This document shows positions 50,291 to 62,485 of a stretch of DNA of 64,000 bases, one piece after another (position 1 is the first letter of the stretch; each line of letters opens with the position of its first letter). The notes beneath the pieces were generated by a model that did not search any database, was not told the origin of the DNA, and worked only from the letters and a program-made list of their open reading frames with translations. A program made the translations under genes and the position numbers. Location of the stretch: NCBI GenBank assembly GCA_945910005.1, contig OX246745.1, positions 15,450,006-15,514,005 on the forward strand. Direction: 5' to 3'. This DNA is from Isoperla grammatica. Lineage: Eukaryota > Arthropoda > Insecta > Plecoptera > Perlodidae.

Positions 50291-51560
50291 CTGACACACG
50301 TCTACTCCTCCTAGCGCCCTGGTGAAAGACACACAAGTCATCTCCGCTCAGCGCCCTCTGAAACAAACACGTATAAGTCGACTCATCTCAGCACCCTGGG
50401 AAACTCAGACACGTCTACTCCTCCTAGCGCCCTGGTGAAAGACACACATGTCATCTCCCCTCAGCGCCCTCTGAAACAAACACGTATAAGTCGACTCATC
50501 TCAGCACCCTGGGAAACTCAGACACACGTCTACTCCTCCTAGCGCCCTGGTGAAAGACACACAAGTCATCTTCCCTCAGCGCCCTCTGAAACAAACACGT
50601 ATAAGTCGACTTATCTCAGCACCCTGGGAAACTCAGACACACGTCTACTCCTCCTAGCGCCCTGGTGAAAGACACACAAGTCATCTCCGCTCAGCGCCCT
50701 CTGAAACAAACACGTATAAGTCGACTTATCTCAGCATCCTGGGAAACTCAGACACACGTCTACTCCTCCTAGCGCCCTGGTGAAAGACACACAAGTCATA
50801 TCCTCTCAGCGCTCTCTGAAACAAACACGTATAAGTCGACTTATCTCAGCATCCTGGGAAACTCAGACACACGTCTACTCCTCCTAGAGCCCTGGTGAAA
50901 GACACATAAGTCATATCCGCTCAGCGCCCTCTAAAACAAACACGTATAAGTCGACTTATCTCAGCACCCTGGGAAACTCAGACACACGTCTACTCCTCCT
51001 AGCGCCCGGGTGAAAGACACACAAGTCATATCCTCTCAGCGCCCTCTGAAACAAACACGTATAAGTCGACTTATCTTAGCACTCTGGGAAACTCAGACAC
51101 ACGTCTACTCTTCCTAGCTCCCTGGTGAAAGACACACATGTCATCTCCTCTCAGCGCCCTCTGAAACAAACACGTATAAGTCGACTCATCTCAGCACCCT
51201 GGGAAACTCAGACACACGTCTACTCCTCCTAGCGCCCTGGTGAAAGACACACAAGTCATATCCTCTCAGCGCCCTCTAAAACAAACACGTATAAGTCGAC
51301 TTATCTTAGCACCCTGGGAAACTCGGACACACGTCTACTCCTCCTAGCGCCCTGGTGAAAGACACACAAGTCATATCCTCTCAGCGCTCTCTGAAACAAA
51401 CACGTATAAGTCGACTTATCTTAGCACCCTGGGAAACACACACATGCCATCTATACTAAACGCTCTTGTGAAAGACACATAATTTGTCTCAGCACCCTGG
51501 TGAAAGAACAAGTCATCTCGTCTTGGAGACCTGGAGACAAACGCATATATAAGTCGTATC
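50291..51560. repeat. Minisatellite: ten copies of a 115-bp unit with a degenerate tail
   Basis: Units begin GACACACGTCTACTCCTCCT and contain AGCGCCCTGGTGAAAGACAC, CTCAGCGCCCTCTGAAAC, AAACACGTATAAGTCGACTT and CAGCACCCTGGGAAACTCA. Spacing is 115 bp (for example 50521, 50636, 50751). The unit contains three internally related sub-blocks (AGCGCCCTGGTGAAA, AGCGCCCTCTGAAAC, AGCACCCTGGGAAAC), so it arose from an older repeat of about 35-45 bp. After about 51436 the pattern decays to 51560. Confidence 0.98.
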
Positions 51561-51971
51561 ATCTCAGAGTCCTGTAACAAACTAAGACAATTATCCCAAA
51601 ACAAAGCGTTAAATGGATAAGTTGTTAATTCTGCGATATTATCTCGAATCAAGTATAGGTACCATTTTCGAGACTCTTCATATGCCAGAACCTTGGAATA
51701 AATGTAACATTATGCAGTTATATTCGTGTGTTGACGACCCCTCGTGTTTGAAATCTGAAACAACAAAACCAATTGGATCAGCTTATGCCTGTAGCCTCCA
51801 TGTACTCTAGTTGACGACTTAGTTTGAACTGAGGCAAGCGAAGGGTCTAGTCTTGTCTTTTGACCGCGGCGAAAGTTTTTCTCCACATCTGGCAATGTCC
51901 GTTACGCTGGCCTTGAGCCCACAGAGCTTCTATGGGCTTTATGATGTATTGTCGCGTGTTGGTCAGGGCGT
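51561..51971. other. No recognised gene
   Basis: Short open frames on both strands at 51613-51895 lack recognisable motifs. Confidence 0.35.
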
Positions 51972-51988
51972 GGGGGGGGGGGGGGGGG
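51972..51988. repeat. Poly-G tract
   Basis: Seventeen consecutive G, followed by TTGGGTTGGGGTGG, giving strong quadruplex potential. Confidence 0.95.
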
Positions 51989-52527
51989 TTGGGTTGGGGT
52001 GGATTTCTCTAGCAATAGCTTCAATCACACGGAAAGTTCTAATTAATTATCTGTGCTTTATTGGCGTAAGTGCTGGTATTTGTATCGGCAGTTGGTCTCA
52101 TCTATTAGTAATGTTTATTCAAATCAATGTATTACTGTATTATTTTTAATACTGCAACCACAGATAACAAGCTCACTTCGTGATGAAGTTGTTGCCTGTG
52201 CGGCAAAAAAATAAAATAGTAATAAAATAAATATTGCACAGGTTTACATGAGACAATTTAGTAAGACCGTCACACCGTGTACGGGATCCTTGCAAGACGG
52301 TTCCAAGTATTACCAATAGCATAATGAATTACAACTAGAACAGGCTGCTATATGGATTTTAGGAAATCGTACATTTGCGATTTTTGGATTAGGCCTACGT
52401 AAAAACAAAACATTTCGATTTACATCAATACTGTACGTTGCCCATGTATGGCTTTAAATGTAATTCTTCAGTTTTGACGGCTCCTTATGCATTATTTATC
52501 ATGACGAAACACCAATAGTTTGGTCAG

Positions 52528-52590
52528 TGTAAGCACACGATGCTCCAATTCGCCAGCACGCCAGTTCGATTCCAGGCACCGGTAATCCTA
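52528..52590 (+). mobile_element. tRNA-derived SINE fragment
   Basis: Box B-like AGTTCGATTCC at 52563-52573 follows CACACGATGCTCCAATTCGC. The box A region (near 52529, GTGTAAGCACACG) is degenerate. The following CGGTAATCCTAACTGAAAG may be the SINE body. Confidence 0.4.
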
Positions 52591-53477
52591 ACTGAAAGTT
52601 TCTTAGTAGAGATGAGGAACGATTTAAAATCTATACCAGTAATCATGTGTAAGATGAATGTCTTAAATCATCACAATTATAGTCTTGCAGCGAGAGTATA
52701 TATCTTCTCGTGTGTGGTAAAATAAATTCAGTACGATCGGAAGCACACTTGGGGCGTAGATGATGGGTTATGGAGGGGGCGCGGTCTAAATTTGTGTGAC
52801 AATCTTGAGGATGAGCCAATTGAAATAAGTAATTCCATAAGAATTAAGAACCAAAGAGTGTCTAATTCATCATATTGTACTAAGTAGATGATATTGGTAA
52901 TAATATGCAAGCCTCGTTATTTACGTGACAAAATTTCAAGAAAACCTGTTACTTTTTAAAATTTAAACGTAGTAAACGGAGTTGCAATTAAGTGTGTAAT
53001 TCACATTCCGTTTGTTCAGAGAATGTTTTAAGAGTGTTGTGACAATGATACTTATTACTTTTACGCCCAGCAAAATTCGAAACTGGAAAGCAGAGTGCGG
53101 TTTACTGCCAATGCCTAACCCCTAGAGTGTTAGTTTACTCAACTATTCTCTAGTGAATATAATTTACGTGTATTTTAGAAACTAATACAGATGAATGATT
53201 TACACATGATATAATACTCTCGCGTTTGTCTCGCACCTCCATTGGCTCCAATACAACTGCGCTACACAATATAATTACAAAACATTGCTTCATCGCTTAT
53301 CAGACAAACTCGACTCGAAGCACAGCTCGAAGTCAAGACAATTGAGCCCCCTTGAGTGGCAGAGTACACTATCCTGGTCATAAACTCACGAAGGACGCAA
53401 CCTTTTGATGTATCTCTCCTTCGCACCCTGCATGTTTGAACGGCATTCTTTTCAAATATTGGGTGGAATACTTTGGG

Positions 53478-53512
53478 TAGCGGGGTGGGAGGGTGGGGGG
53501 TGGGGGGGGGGG
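53478..53512. repeat. G-rich tract
   Basis: Successive G runs of 4, 3, 3, 6 and 11 broken by single T or A bases, then GACGGCGGC. As at 4.45 and 11.47 kb, a short GC-rich patch follows. Confidence 0.95.
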
Positions 53513-54244
53513 ACGGCGGCAGGCATTATCCCCCCGATGGCTTCGACCGAGTCTCCAGCCGAACATGTTTCTCTTGAGACACTTGTTGTATGTGTACTTG
53601 TGCGTGCGAGAGAGGTTATTGTAATTTTCATTGCCCCACCTCCCACTGGTAAAAATTATGTGGGTGCACTTGACCATTGTCTAATTGTAGTTATGGAGCC
53701 AGCTTACTGTGCACTTTTTTTATTTTGCAGTTTAATATTCACTTTTTGTATTAGTAGGATAATTATTTTTATTTAATGTGAAATCCCAATGTTAAATATA
53801 CATAAAATTTCAAATTATTGACAATAATTCATCGGAATTTGATATGAACTTATATATCAGAATCGTTCGCCATCATAATCACTTGCACAAATAACTACTT
53901 TTAGCTTTTATCAAATGTGATGGTAATTTCGTGTATTATTTGCATACGTGTTTTATAATATAATTACAACTGATGTTTAATGTGGGGAGTGGGGGGCTAG
54001 AGAGTCAACAGTCTCCCCCTCCCCCCCCCCTCCGCCATCATACTACTACTAATACTGTAAACGCCAATATACACGGATTTCGCAAAACTCTTTGCATCTT
54101 CGAAACAAATGCAACTAGAACCATATGTCTTATCGATGACACCTTTCCTTTTGCTCATTGGAGTTGTAGCATGTCGAGCCCCGTATTCTCAAATATCTTC
54201 AAAACATCATAATATGTAAACAAAACTTACCTTGTAACCATTCT

Positions 54245-54601
<357 letters not shown>

Positions 54602-54700
54602 TTAATATCTGCGAAATAAATAAACAGGCGTTTACCAACTCAATTCTCTTTTAGCACAATCATAACGCGATGTGATAGCAAAGTGTGCAAACAAGCACAA

Positions 54701-54888
54701 ATGACTATTGACTAAATTGACTATTGACTACAACCCCACCGTGATTATTTCTTAGTCAAGCCACAAAACTAACAAGACTCCTTTCATTGGCTGCGAGCGA
54801 GAGTTCTGCGCGCTGATTGGCTGTGACTAAGACTTGACCAAGGAATTGAGATATTTCAATTCGTTAGTCAATAGTCAATAGTCAAAAG
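54701..54888. mobile_element. Palindromic MITE with TTGACTATTGAC ends
   Basis: The left side contains GACTATTGACT twice (54703-54731). The right side contains the complement AGTCAATAGTCAATAGTC (54866-54884). Inner blocks CTTAGTCAAG and GACTAAGACTTGAC also pair, as do CATTGGCTGCGAGCG and CGCGCTGATTGGCTG. Length is about 188 bp with no ORF. Target duplication is uncertain. Confidence 0.75.
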
Positions 54889-55149
54889 TTACGACGAACA
54901 TGTGCGGATTTAATTCTAAGTCGGGGTTTGTTTTGTAATTTATGGATACGAAGAGTTTGTCTCGTAGGCTTGATGATTCAATTGGAAAACACAGCGGAAT
55001 GTAGAAGTGGATGTTCTGTTTTTAAGTTCCGCAGTCGTAGAAAACTCCCATGGCATTATAAAACTCTGACACATTCACATCGCAACAACGGAAAAAACAT
55101 TTCAATTTGTATGTTTGTATTTGTATTTGATTTGTCTTTTTCCTTGTGT

Positions 55150-55269
55150 ACCTGGTGACCTGTAGGTCCATGGTTGTTTTATTAGGCTGCAGAGGGCTGT
55201 ATATTGTGGACCTAAATCAGCCTTCTCGCCTCCGGGCGAAAAAATACCAATAAATAATAATAATAATAA
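55150..55269 (+). mobile_element. Retroelement 3' end with (TAA)n tail
   Basis: The segment CTGCAGAGGGCTGTATATTG, then TTCTCGCCTCCGGGCGAAAA (with a small hairpin), ends in AATACCAATAAATAATAATAAT. An AATAAA signal followed by a short TAA repeat is typical of LINE or SINE 3' ends. No reverse-transcriptase residues are recognised upstream. The tail is interrupted by the foldback element that starts at 55270. Confidence 0.5.
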
Positions 55270-56218
55270 TTTTGGTTGTTTGGTAACCTTTATTGAATTA
55301 TTTGGAATATTGAAGCAAAACTAACATACCCTCGTTTTTCAATCACAAAAAAACACCAACAATTAAGCTAGCTTAAACACATGTAGTTTTTAGCTTCGGT
55401 AATAGATTATGAAATAATCTATGTCGAAATAGTGAGCGAGTGAGTGAGTGAGTGAGTGGCGAGTTGTGTTCAATGTTTGATAACAATGACGGTGACGATA
55501 ATGATCGATAGTTGTTTGTGAATGGTTTTTTCCATAAGTTAACTTTATTGTTATTTATTTTCAAGTTGGCTACTGTATGTGGCGTATTTAACGGTGTACA
55601 TTTTAATAATAGTTGCATATTTTGCAGATGTTTAACAATGCCCCTGTGGTTCATGTGAATCTTTGCTAGTCTACAATTTCATTTACTGACAAGGCATCTA
55701 TTGTTTATGTTGTTTATGGTAAATTGTTGTATAAATTTTAATTCACCATCATTGTTTTTATTTATGTATTGTTTTATTGGTACATTTTTAATGGTATCTA
55801 ATTCCCATGTAATATAAAACTGATTTTCAAAGTCATGATTTGACCTTTGATATGCGTTTGAGTCGCAAAACTGATCATATTACAATATGAAGAGTTAATG
55901 TTAGTAAATAACTATTATCTCATTTCTGTTTATATGACATTGAATCACTTCATCGTCACCGTCATTGTTATCAAACATTGAACACAACTCGTTCACTCAC
56001 TCAATCACTCACTCACTCACTCACTCACTCACTCACTCACTCACTATTTCGACATAGATTATTACATAATCTATCACCAAAGCTAAAAACTACATAGGTT
56101 TAATTCACATGTGTTTACTACCTCAATTTCTGGTGTTTTCTGTAATTCAATCACGATGGCATGTAAGTTTTTCTTCAATATTCAAAATAATTCGATAAAA
56201 GTAACAAAACAACCAAAA
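55270..56218. mobile_element. Foldback element, about 950 bp, with long inverted arms
   Basis: Left TTTTGGTTGTTTGGTAACCT and right complement (AACAAAACAACCAAAA) form the ends. The arms can be followed inward for about 230-270 bp each through TTGAATATTGAAG-type, ACACATGT, TAGTTTTTAGCTT, TAGATTATG(A/T)AATAATC and TATGTCGAAATAGTGAG(C/T)G blocks. Both arms hold a GTGA/TCAC microsatellite, longer on the right (55994-56046) than the left (55434-55458), and then the paired CAATGTTTGATAACAATGAC. The interior (about 55500-55940) is AT-rich with no ORF. It inserted into the (TAA) tail of the element before it. Confidence 0.9.
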
Positions 56219-56550
56219 AGTGAGTTTTTAAATTTCAACTGTTACCAATTACCATTACCTTTATGGGTCATCTCTGCGGAATGTCAATAGTCGTTGACCC
56301 TTGTTGAGTAGCCGACTTGATGTAAACTTGGCCGTCCCGTCTTTAAAGCTCAATACTTTTTTAATGGTTCCAGCACTTACATGGAAATTTGAGCACTAGC
56401 CAGCACTAACGTAGCACTTACCGTTAAATGATAGTGAATGGGTTGGCTGTTTTGGGCGGGCCATCTTGACACACGCTGGGGGAAGAGCGCGGCGGAGAAG
56501 TTTACCTGCCTCAGTGCAATCTTTCCCTGGCAGACTTTAGACTATGATAG
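56219..56550. other. No recognised gene
   Basis: Intermediate sequence that becomes GC-rich from about 56450. A 60-codon frame at 56438-56620 runs into the 70-bp array and is unrecognised. Confidence 0.35.
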
Positions 56551-58019
56551 CAGCGAAATCCGAACCAAATCCGACGTTGTACCGACGCCGTTTTACGGCT
56601 CAAATTCATCTCTAACCTAGCAGCGGAATCCGAACCAAAACCAACGTGGTACCGACGCCGTTTTACGACTCAAATACATCTATAACCTAGCAGCGGAATC
56701 CGAACCAAATCCAACGTGGTACCGACGCCGTTTTACGACTCAAATACATCTCTAACCTAGCAGCGGAATCCGAACCAAATCCAACGTGGTACCGACGCCG
56801 TTTTACGACTCAAATACATCTATAACCTAGCAGCGGAATCCGAACCAAATCCAACGTGGTACCGACGCCGTTTTACGACTCAAATACATCTATAACCTAG
56901 CAGCGGAATCCGAACCAAATCCAACGTGGTACCGACGCCGTTTTACGACTCAAATACATCTATAACCTAGCAGCGGAATCCGAACCAAATCCAACGTGGT
57001 ACCGACGCCGTTTTACGACTCAAATACATCTATAACCTAGCAGCGGAATCCGAACCAAATCCAACGTGGTACCGACGCCGTTTTACGGCTCAAATACATG
57101 CCTAGCCTAGCAGAGGAATCCGAAACCAATCCAACGTGGTACCGACGCCGTTTGACGACTCAAATACATGCCTAGCCTAGCAGCGGAATCCGAACCAAAT
57201 CCAACGTGGTACCGACGCCGTTTTACGACTCAAATACATGCCTAGACTAGCAGCGGAATCCGAAACCAATCCAACGTGGTACCGACGCCGTTTGACGACT
57301 CAAATACATGCCTAGCCTAGCAGCGGAATCCGAACCAAATCCAACGTGGTACCGACGCCGTTTTACGACTCAAATACATGCCTAGCCTAGCAGAGGAATC
57401 CGAAACCAATCCAACGTGGTACCGACGACGTTTGACGACTCAAATACATGCCTAGACTAGCAGAGGAATCCGAACCAAATCCAACGTGGTACCGACGCCG
57501 TTTTACGACTCAAATACATGCCTAGACTAGCAGTGGAATCCGAACCAAATCCAACGTGGTACCGACGCCGTTTGACGACTCAAATACATGCCTAGCCTAG
57601 CAGCGGAATCCGAAACAAATCCAACGTGGTACCGACGCCGTTTGACGACTCAAATACATGCCTAGCCTAGCAGAGGAATCCGAAACCAATCCAACGTGGT
57701 ACCGACGCCGTTTTACGACTCAAATACATACCTAGCCTAGCAGCGGAATCCGAATCAAATCCGACGTGGTACCGACGCCGTTTTACGACTCAAATACATA
57801 CCTAGCCTAGCAGCGGAATCCGAATCAAATCCAACGTGGTACCGACGCCGTTTTACGACTCAAATACATCCTAGCCTAGCAGCGGAATCCGAATCAAATC
57901 CAACGTGGTACCGACGCCGTTTGACGACTCAAATACATGCCTAGACTAGCAGCGGAATCCGAATCAAATCCAACGTGGTACCTACGCCGTTTTACGATTC
58001 AAATCCTAATTTAGTGTAG
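56551..58019. repeat. Minisatellite: 21 copies of a 70-bp unit
   Basis: The unit runs CAGCGGAATCCGAACCAAAT, CCAACGTGGTACCGACGCCG, TTTTACGACTCAAATACAT and a variable end (CTATAACCTAG or GCCTAGCCTAG). Spacing is 70 bp throughout, with one 69-bp step near 57870. The first eight or so units carry the TCTATAACC end, most of the later ones the GCCTAG end, so higher-order subfamilies are visible. The CCAACGT...CCGACG core resembles the flanking element ends at 48.03 and 58.1 kb. Non-coding. Confidence 0.98.
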
Positions 58020-58144
58020 CAGCGGAATCCACGTTAAATACAACGTTGGACCAACGTTGGATTGGCGTCGGTAATCGAAGAAAAATTTCCCGCCGTTGCA
58101 CGCCACAAATACAACGTCGTTCCGACGCAGCTGTTCTACTTGGG
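58020..58144 (-). mobile_element. Right terminus of a possible satellite-bearing element
   Basis: After the last 70-bp unit the sequence has CAACGTTGGACCAACGTTGG and CAACGTCGTTCCGACGCAG and ends GTTCTACTTGGG (58133-58144). That last 12-mer is the exact complement of the left terminus at 48033-48044. Beyond it the sequence is AT-rich flank. No clear target duplication links the two ends. Confidence 0.6.
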
Positions 58145-58513
58145 ACTGAAATGTAATTATATTTTCGTTCCGAATTCTATGTGGTTCGGTTTGTAGCTAG
58201 TTAAATTATCGAACTAAAATTAAGCTGACTAGCACATATTTCGATATTGTGATATTATGTGTGTTCTTGCTATTTTAACATTCATTAATATTGTTTAAAT
58301 ACGGTATACCATCAATCAAAATCATGGACCTAAAACTACAAACAATACATTGTGAACGCCAGAATTGATTGCTCGTGTTACTAGTTCTTATCTAATAACC
58401 ACTCGATCATATTCGTCGGTAGCTAATTGTGAACTACACCGTCTAAAATGTGTAAGTTAATGAAAATAAAATGCCATCAATATAGAAGGTCTTAAAATAC
58501 AACCCCAATTACA

Positions 58514-58514
<1 letters not shown>
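58145..58514. other. No recognisable feature
   Basis: AT-rich flank with no open frame or repeat that I can support. Confidence 0.4.

Positions 58515-58555
<41 letters not shown>
58515..58555. repeat. (TA)n microsatellite
   Basis: About 20 uninterrupted TA dinucleotides. Confidence 0.95.
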
Positions 58556-58557
<2 letters not shown>

Positions 58558-59149
58558 CAATCGGACTGTGAATTATTAAAAGGAAAAAGAAACATTTCTC
58601 TGAGTTCGTGGAAACCACTAACTTTGTCTTCATTTGCTAATGGTACTTCCAGTCCACTCCGGAATACCGCAGGCCTATTGACACAACCTGTACCACGCTT
58701 AATTTTGCATGACGGCAATGTTCACAACTGTTTTAAGTCGACAGACTAACCGTGAGTGATGTGCTAGACCAGACAACAGCACTCAACAAAACCCACTAAA
58801 CATTTTGGTTTTAATTTTTAATTTAATTCGTTTCCGAGATCAATTTTACGGCCATTTCATTTGTGCTCAATAGCCCAGTTTAGACAGAAATTGCTCTCAC
58901 AGCTAGGATAAACTTCTATGGTGTATTTGCTCTGCGGGTCTGCATCAATAATTTACTATGTGAATTAGACATTTAGCCAAGTTGAAAGATTGCAATGTGT
59001 GAAACGTGTATTTAGTGGACTACGGATGAAAAAATTAACTGTTCGACAGTATTTTTCCAATTGACCGTTAAAAGTGGCAAATTACAGTAAAGTGTTACAA
59101 TGTATTGTAGTAATATCGGCTTTAGTGTGGCACTAGCTTTACCTGATGT

Positions 59150-59360
59150 GCCTCTCTTCAGGTTACTAACAAGCTATATTTTGGGTCTTGGATAGCTGGG
59201 AAAAAATTCCCGAGGGCTGTTATAGTAGGACTCAACCCCAGCATTCAGCTAAATTACTTTGGAAAACCTTCAGGACTACAGGTGGCCGGAATAGCAGCTA
59301 TTGACCTCCGAAATTATACGAGTCTCACCTGTTATACCGCTGAGCCACCTCTATCAATTT
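59150..59360 (-). mobile_element. tRNA-derived SINE with body
   Basis: On the minus strand, a box A-like TGGCTCAGCGGTA (complement of 59335-59347) starts a tRNA-like head. Box B is decayed. It is followed by GCTGAATGCTGGGGTTGAG and then CCTCGGGAATTTTTTCCCAG, which looks like a SINE body with a small hairpin. The 3' boundary near 59150 is approximate. The head resembles those at 12.1 and 25.97 kb. Confidence 0.5.
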
Positions 59361-60330
59361 AGACAACACCAATATTCACCCATATTTAGGGTGTACAGGA
59401 AATCTACAGTCTAAATTGTCAATAGGTCATATAATTAATTATCTCGTTTATCAAATGGCTTGGTCATGGTAAAATCACAACAAAATTACTTTCAAAACAT
59501 GTATTTTTATTGAATTTGTGTCGGGATAGGAGTATCTTCAGGCATTGTGACCGCCACTGAAGTAAGTCGTGTAGAGTCGTGTAGCTGTAGCTTAATGTTT
59601 CATTTCAAACGGATTAAAATGATTTAACGTCCAACTGCGACACCCGAATATACACAAGACAAGGCCTTCATAGGCTCGTGCAGGATTTCCCTTGGTTGCG
59701 GTGTTGATACTCTATTCCTGCTCAATAAGGAGAAGTGAGAAGAACGTGGAACCTTCGTTGCCCTTCTTACCTGCAAAACCCTCGACCAATCTTTCCGCTT
59801 GAGATCCAACTTCAAAGAAGATAGATGTAAATATTCTGAAAATTGTTTGCTATGGTGGTAAATACTCACTAAGTGGCAGAAAATCAGATAATTAAGTCAT
59901 ATTTTAGTAGTTACAAACGCCTTTGTGAAGTATCGCGTGAGTGAATAACGTTATGAGTGACGTTTCCGACTTCTTTATAAGCTAGAAGAATTAATACACT
60001 TATGGAATGTTATTTAGAATAAAATGATCTGGTTTTGCCTAGCCCAATATAAAAACGAGTAACTCACCAAAACCTATTCGTCATTCCCTGTCTTTGTTTA
60101 GACCTACGTACGCACAAAATTAGCATTTAACTACAGTATAAAACAATACCTGCATAGTGCTTCGCACAAGTTTGAGTTTACATTGTTGTCACCATTATAG
60201 CAACGGGGTGAAACAAAGAGAAATGAGGATATATAAACATGGCTGTGTAATTTTATGCTGTTTTGGTGACAATTAAATGGATATACTACTATTATTTAGG
60301 TTGGGAATGTTGCGTGGGATCTTTGCTCAC
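59361..60330. other. No recognised gene
   Basis: An 81-codon minus frame (59624-59869) reads as a basic protein with no recognised domain. No repeats identified. Confidence 0.3.
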
Positions 60331-60582
60331 AAGCGGGTGATAATAGATTTTCTCATTTTTGACAAGAACATGAACCGAAACAATGAAGCGGACCACACAT
60401 GAAGGGATATCAGAAAATATTATTTCTACTTCCTTCGTCGTCGTACAAAAAGTTTTACTTTGGTGACAATTGACTTTGTGCCCAGATCTGAGTTCGTCAT
60501 CGTTATGAAGAGAAACGGAAATATCCTCATTGGGTTGATTACCAACAGTAGAAATAAAAATCGTATGTTCACAAGACACATA
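60331..60582 (-). CDS. Candidate internal exon, 252 bp, phase-symmetric
   Basis: Read on the minus strand, a 3' splice-site-like TTTGATTGTCAG precedes an open frame starting YVSCEHTIFISTVGNQPNED, and a GTGAGC donor follows after exactly 252 bases (84 codons). The product has a region with SGHKVNCHQSKTFCTTTKEV and then SDIPSCVVRFIVSVHVLV, with alternating hydrophobic residues as in beta-sheet domains and four Cys. I do not recognise the family. Paired splice signals, a length divisible by three and a mixed composition make this the best exon candidate in the window. It is unproven: acceptor pyrimidine content is modest and no neighbouring exon was found. Confidence 0.27.
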
Positions 60583-60771
60583 CTGACAATCAAATATTGG
60601 TAACTGACGGTAATAACATGTAGAAATAAATTTTCTTTACGAAAGGTAGCTTATAATAAGGTAAGTTAGAGAAATATAGTTTTGATATTCATTCATGAGA
60701 CCATAAGTTTTCCAGAAAAACAATAAATAATTCTTCTCACCATTCCAGAACTTCCACAATAATTGCATTAT

Positions 60772-60950
60772 CGGTGGGGGTATCGGGTATCGGTGTATCG
60801 GGTGTGTATGTGTGTATCGGGTCGGGTGTATCGGGTGTATCGGGTATCTGATACACCCGGGTGTATCGGGTATCGGGTGTATCGGGTATCGGGTGTATCG
60901 GGTATCGGGTATCGATCGATGGGGGTATCGGGTATCGGTGCATTATCGAT
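60772..60950. repeat. Variable GGTATC/GGTGTATC minisatellite
   Basis: Roughly 20 units of CGGGTATC, CGGGTGTATC and shorter variants. Both ends carry nearly the same edge: GGGGGTATCGGGTATCGGTG close to TGCATTATCG. Translated frames (YRVSG-type or DTPDT-type repeats) are by-products. Confidence 0.93.
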
Positions 60951-62485
60951 ATAATATGTACGTAATATTAATCTAGTTTATGTTGACACAACTATCGATT
61001 AAACAGAATACTTTTGTATTAAGTTTTTGTAGAGATTTGAGAAATCTGGCTTTAGCAAAGGCAATGATCTATTACATTTGTTTTGGGTCGAATCAAATAA
61101 GGTAATTAAGCATATTGAAATATTTAGACAAAGTCCGTGTATCATGTTTGTCATACATGTTTTGACAGTGTTCGTTTTATACAGCAAAGTAATAATAACG
61201 TACTTGAAACTGAAAGCATACTCATAAAAACCATGCCTACGAATACACAACTTTCGGAAGAGCTTTGTGTTCACAATAATATAATACGATATAACTAAGT
61301 TTCTAAAAGTTTTCGATAACTGGGTGAGGTCGTGATAAAAACATCCCTATAAAACTAATAAAACTTTAACATTCCTTCTGAACTTTCTTCCTGCGATGTC
61401 CATACTATTATCTAATTATAGTTCGACGTTCGCCCGTTGAGCTACACGTGGGAAGTAGCTGCATGGGCATAGCTGAGCGTAGCGCGGCTTCCGATAAGAC
61501 GTGGTTATCAATGGCGCCAATGATAACGAGATCGACTTTCGATTGTTATCCACTGGAAACTTCGGACACTTCGGGGGCAGTATGAGAGCTATTGGGATTT
61601 GCGTTTGATGGCAGTTTGGCTTTTGACTTTTTGCAATCCAAATCCATTTCCCAATTCCATAAAACGCACTATTGGCACTTAGCCATTGGTTTACAGCTAT
61701 TCTTTCGTGAATATTGCCTATTGGTATGGAAATCGCGGGAAGAAAATGTTTATCTCAATACATTTTCCATCGCGAGATAGCATTAATATAGTTGAGTCCA
61801 TCTTCAAAAACTAACATCGTAAAATGCAGAACAATACTTAAGTTATTTTGATTGTATTCTTGACTTTCTTTAGAATAAATAATCGGCATAATTCCCAAAC
61901 GTTTCCCCTCCAACCACCAATTATTCGTATATTCAAAACATAACATAATCGTTTTTCGAAATAAAGATGTGTTACACCAATTTGTTAAACCAAAACCGAA
62001 AGAAAGTCTTGCTTGCTAATAATGTAATCGTTTTCCATAACGTGAACATAGAAGAACTTAACAATATTAAAATAATTAAGGTCATGCTACTATGTAGATA
62101 CACATAAAGTTGTGACTATAGACAATCTAAACGGTAAAATGTAACAAATGTTCATATAATTTTGTATGTTATGTTATTATCCCTTGTTTTGTCTTTGGCT
62201 GAAATCGAGTAAGACATTACGTTGTAATAGATACGCCTCACCATTGGTTCCGTGGTAGGTATGCGAATGCGGTGCGACGAAGTTTTCCGATTTAGGTCGG
62301 TCGGTTACTGACTCAGAGACATTTTGTCAGAATAAGTGGTCATATTCAGGACCTTAACTTTCTATGGACCGGTCAAAATTCGCTGACCTAGCTTACCGGC
62401 AAATCCACCCCTCAGGCATAACTAGCCCCTCATGACATCTAACAATGTCGCCGTTTCTAGGCCCATAGCCATATGTCGTTACTAT
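60951..62485. other. No recognised gene
   Basis: A 91-codon minus frame (60999-61274) and frames of about 62 codons near 61592-61946 show no recognised motif. No repeats identified. Confidence 0.3.

Noticed and set aside
48225..51560. Possible CRISPR array from the regularly spaced repeats
   Set aside because: Units are contiguous with no unique spacers, the repeat is 115-124 bp, and the window is eukaryotic.
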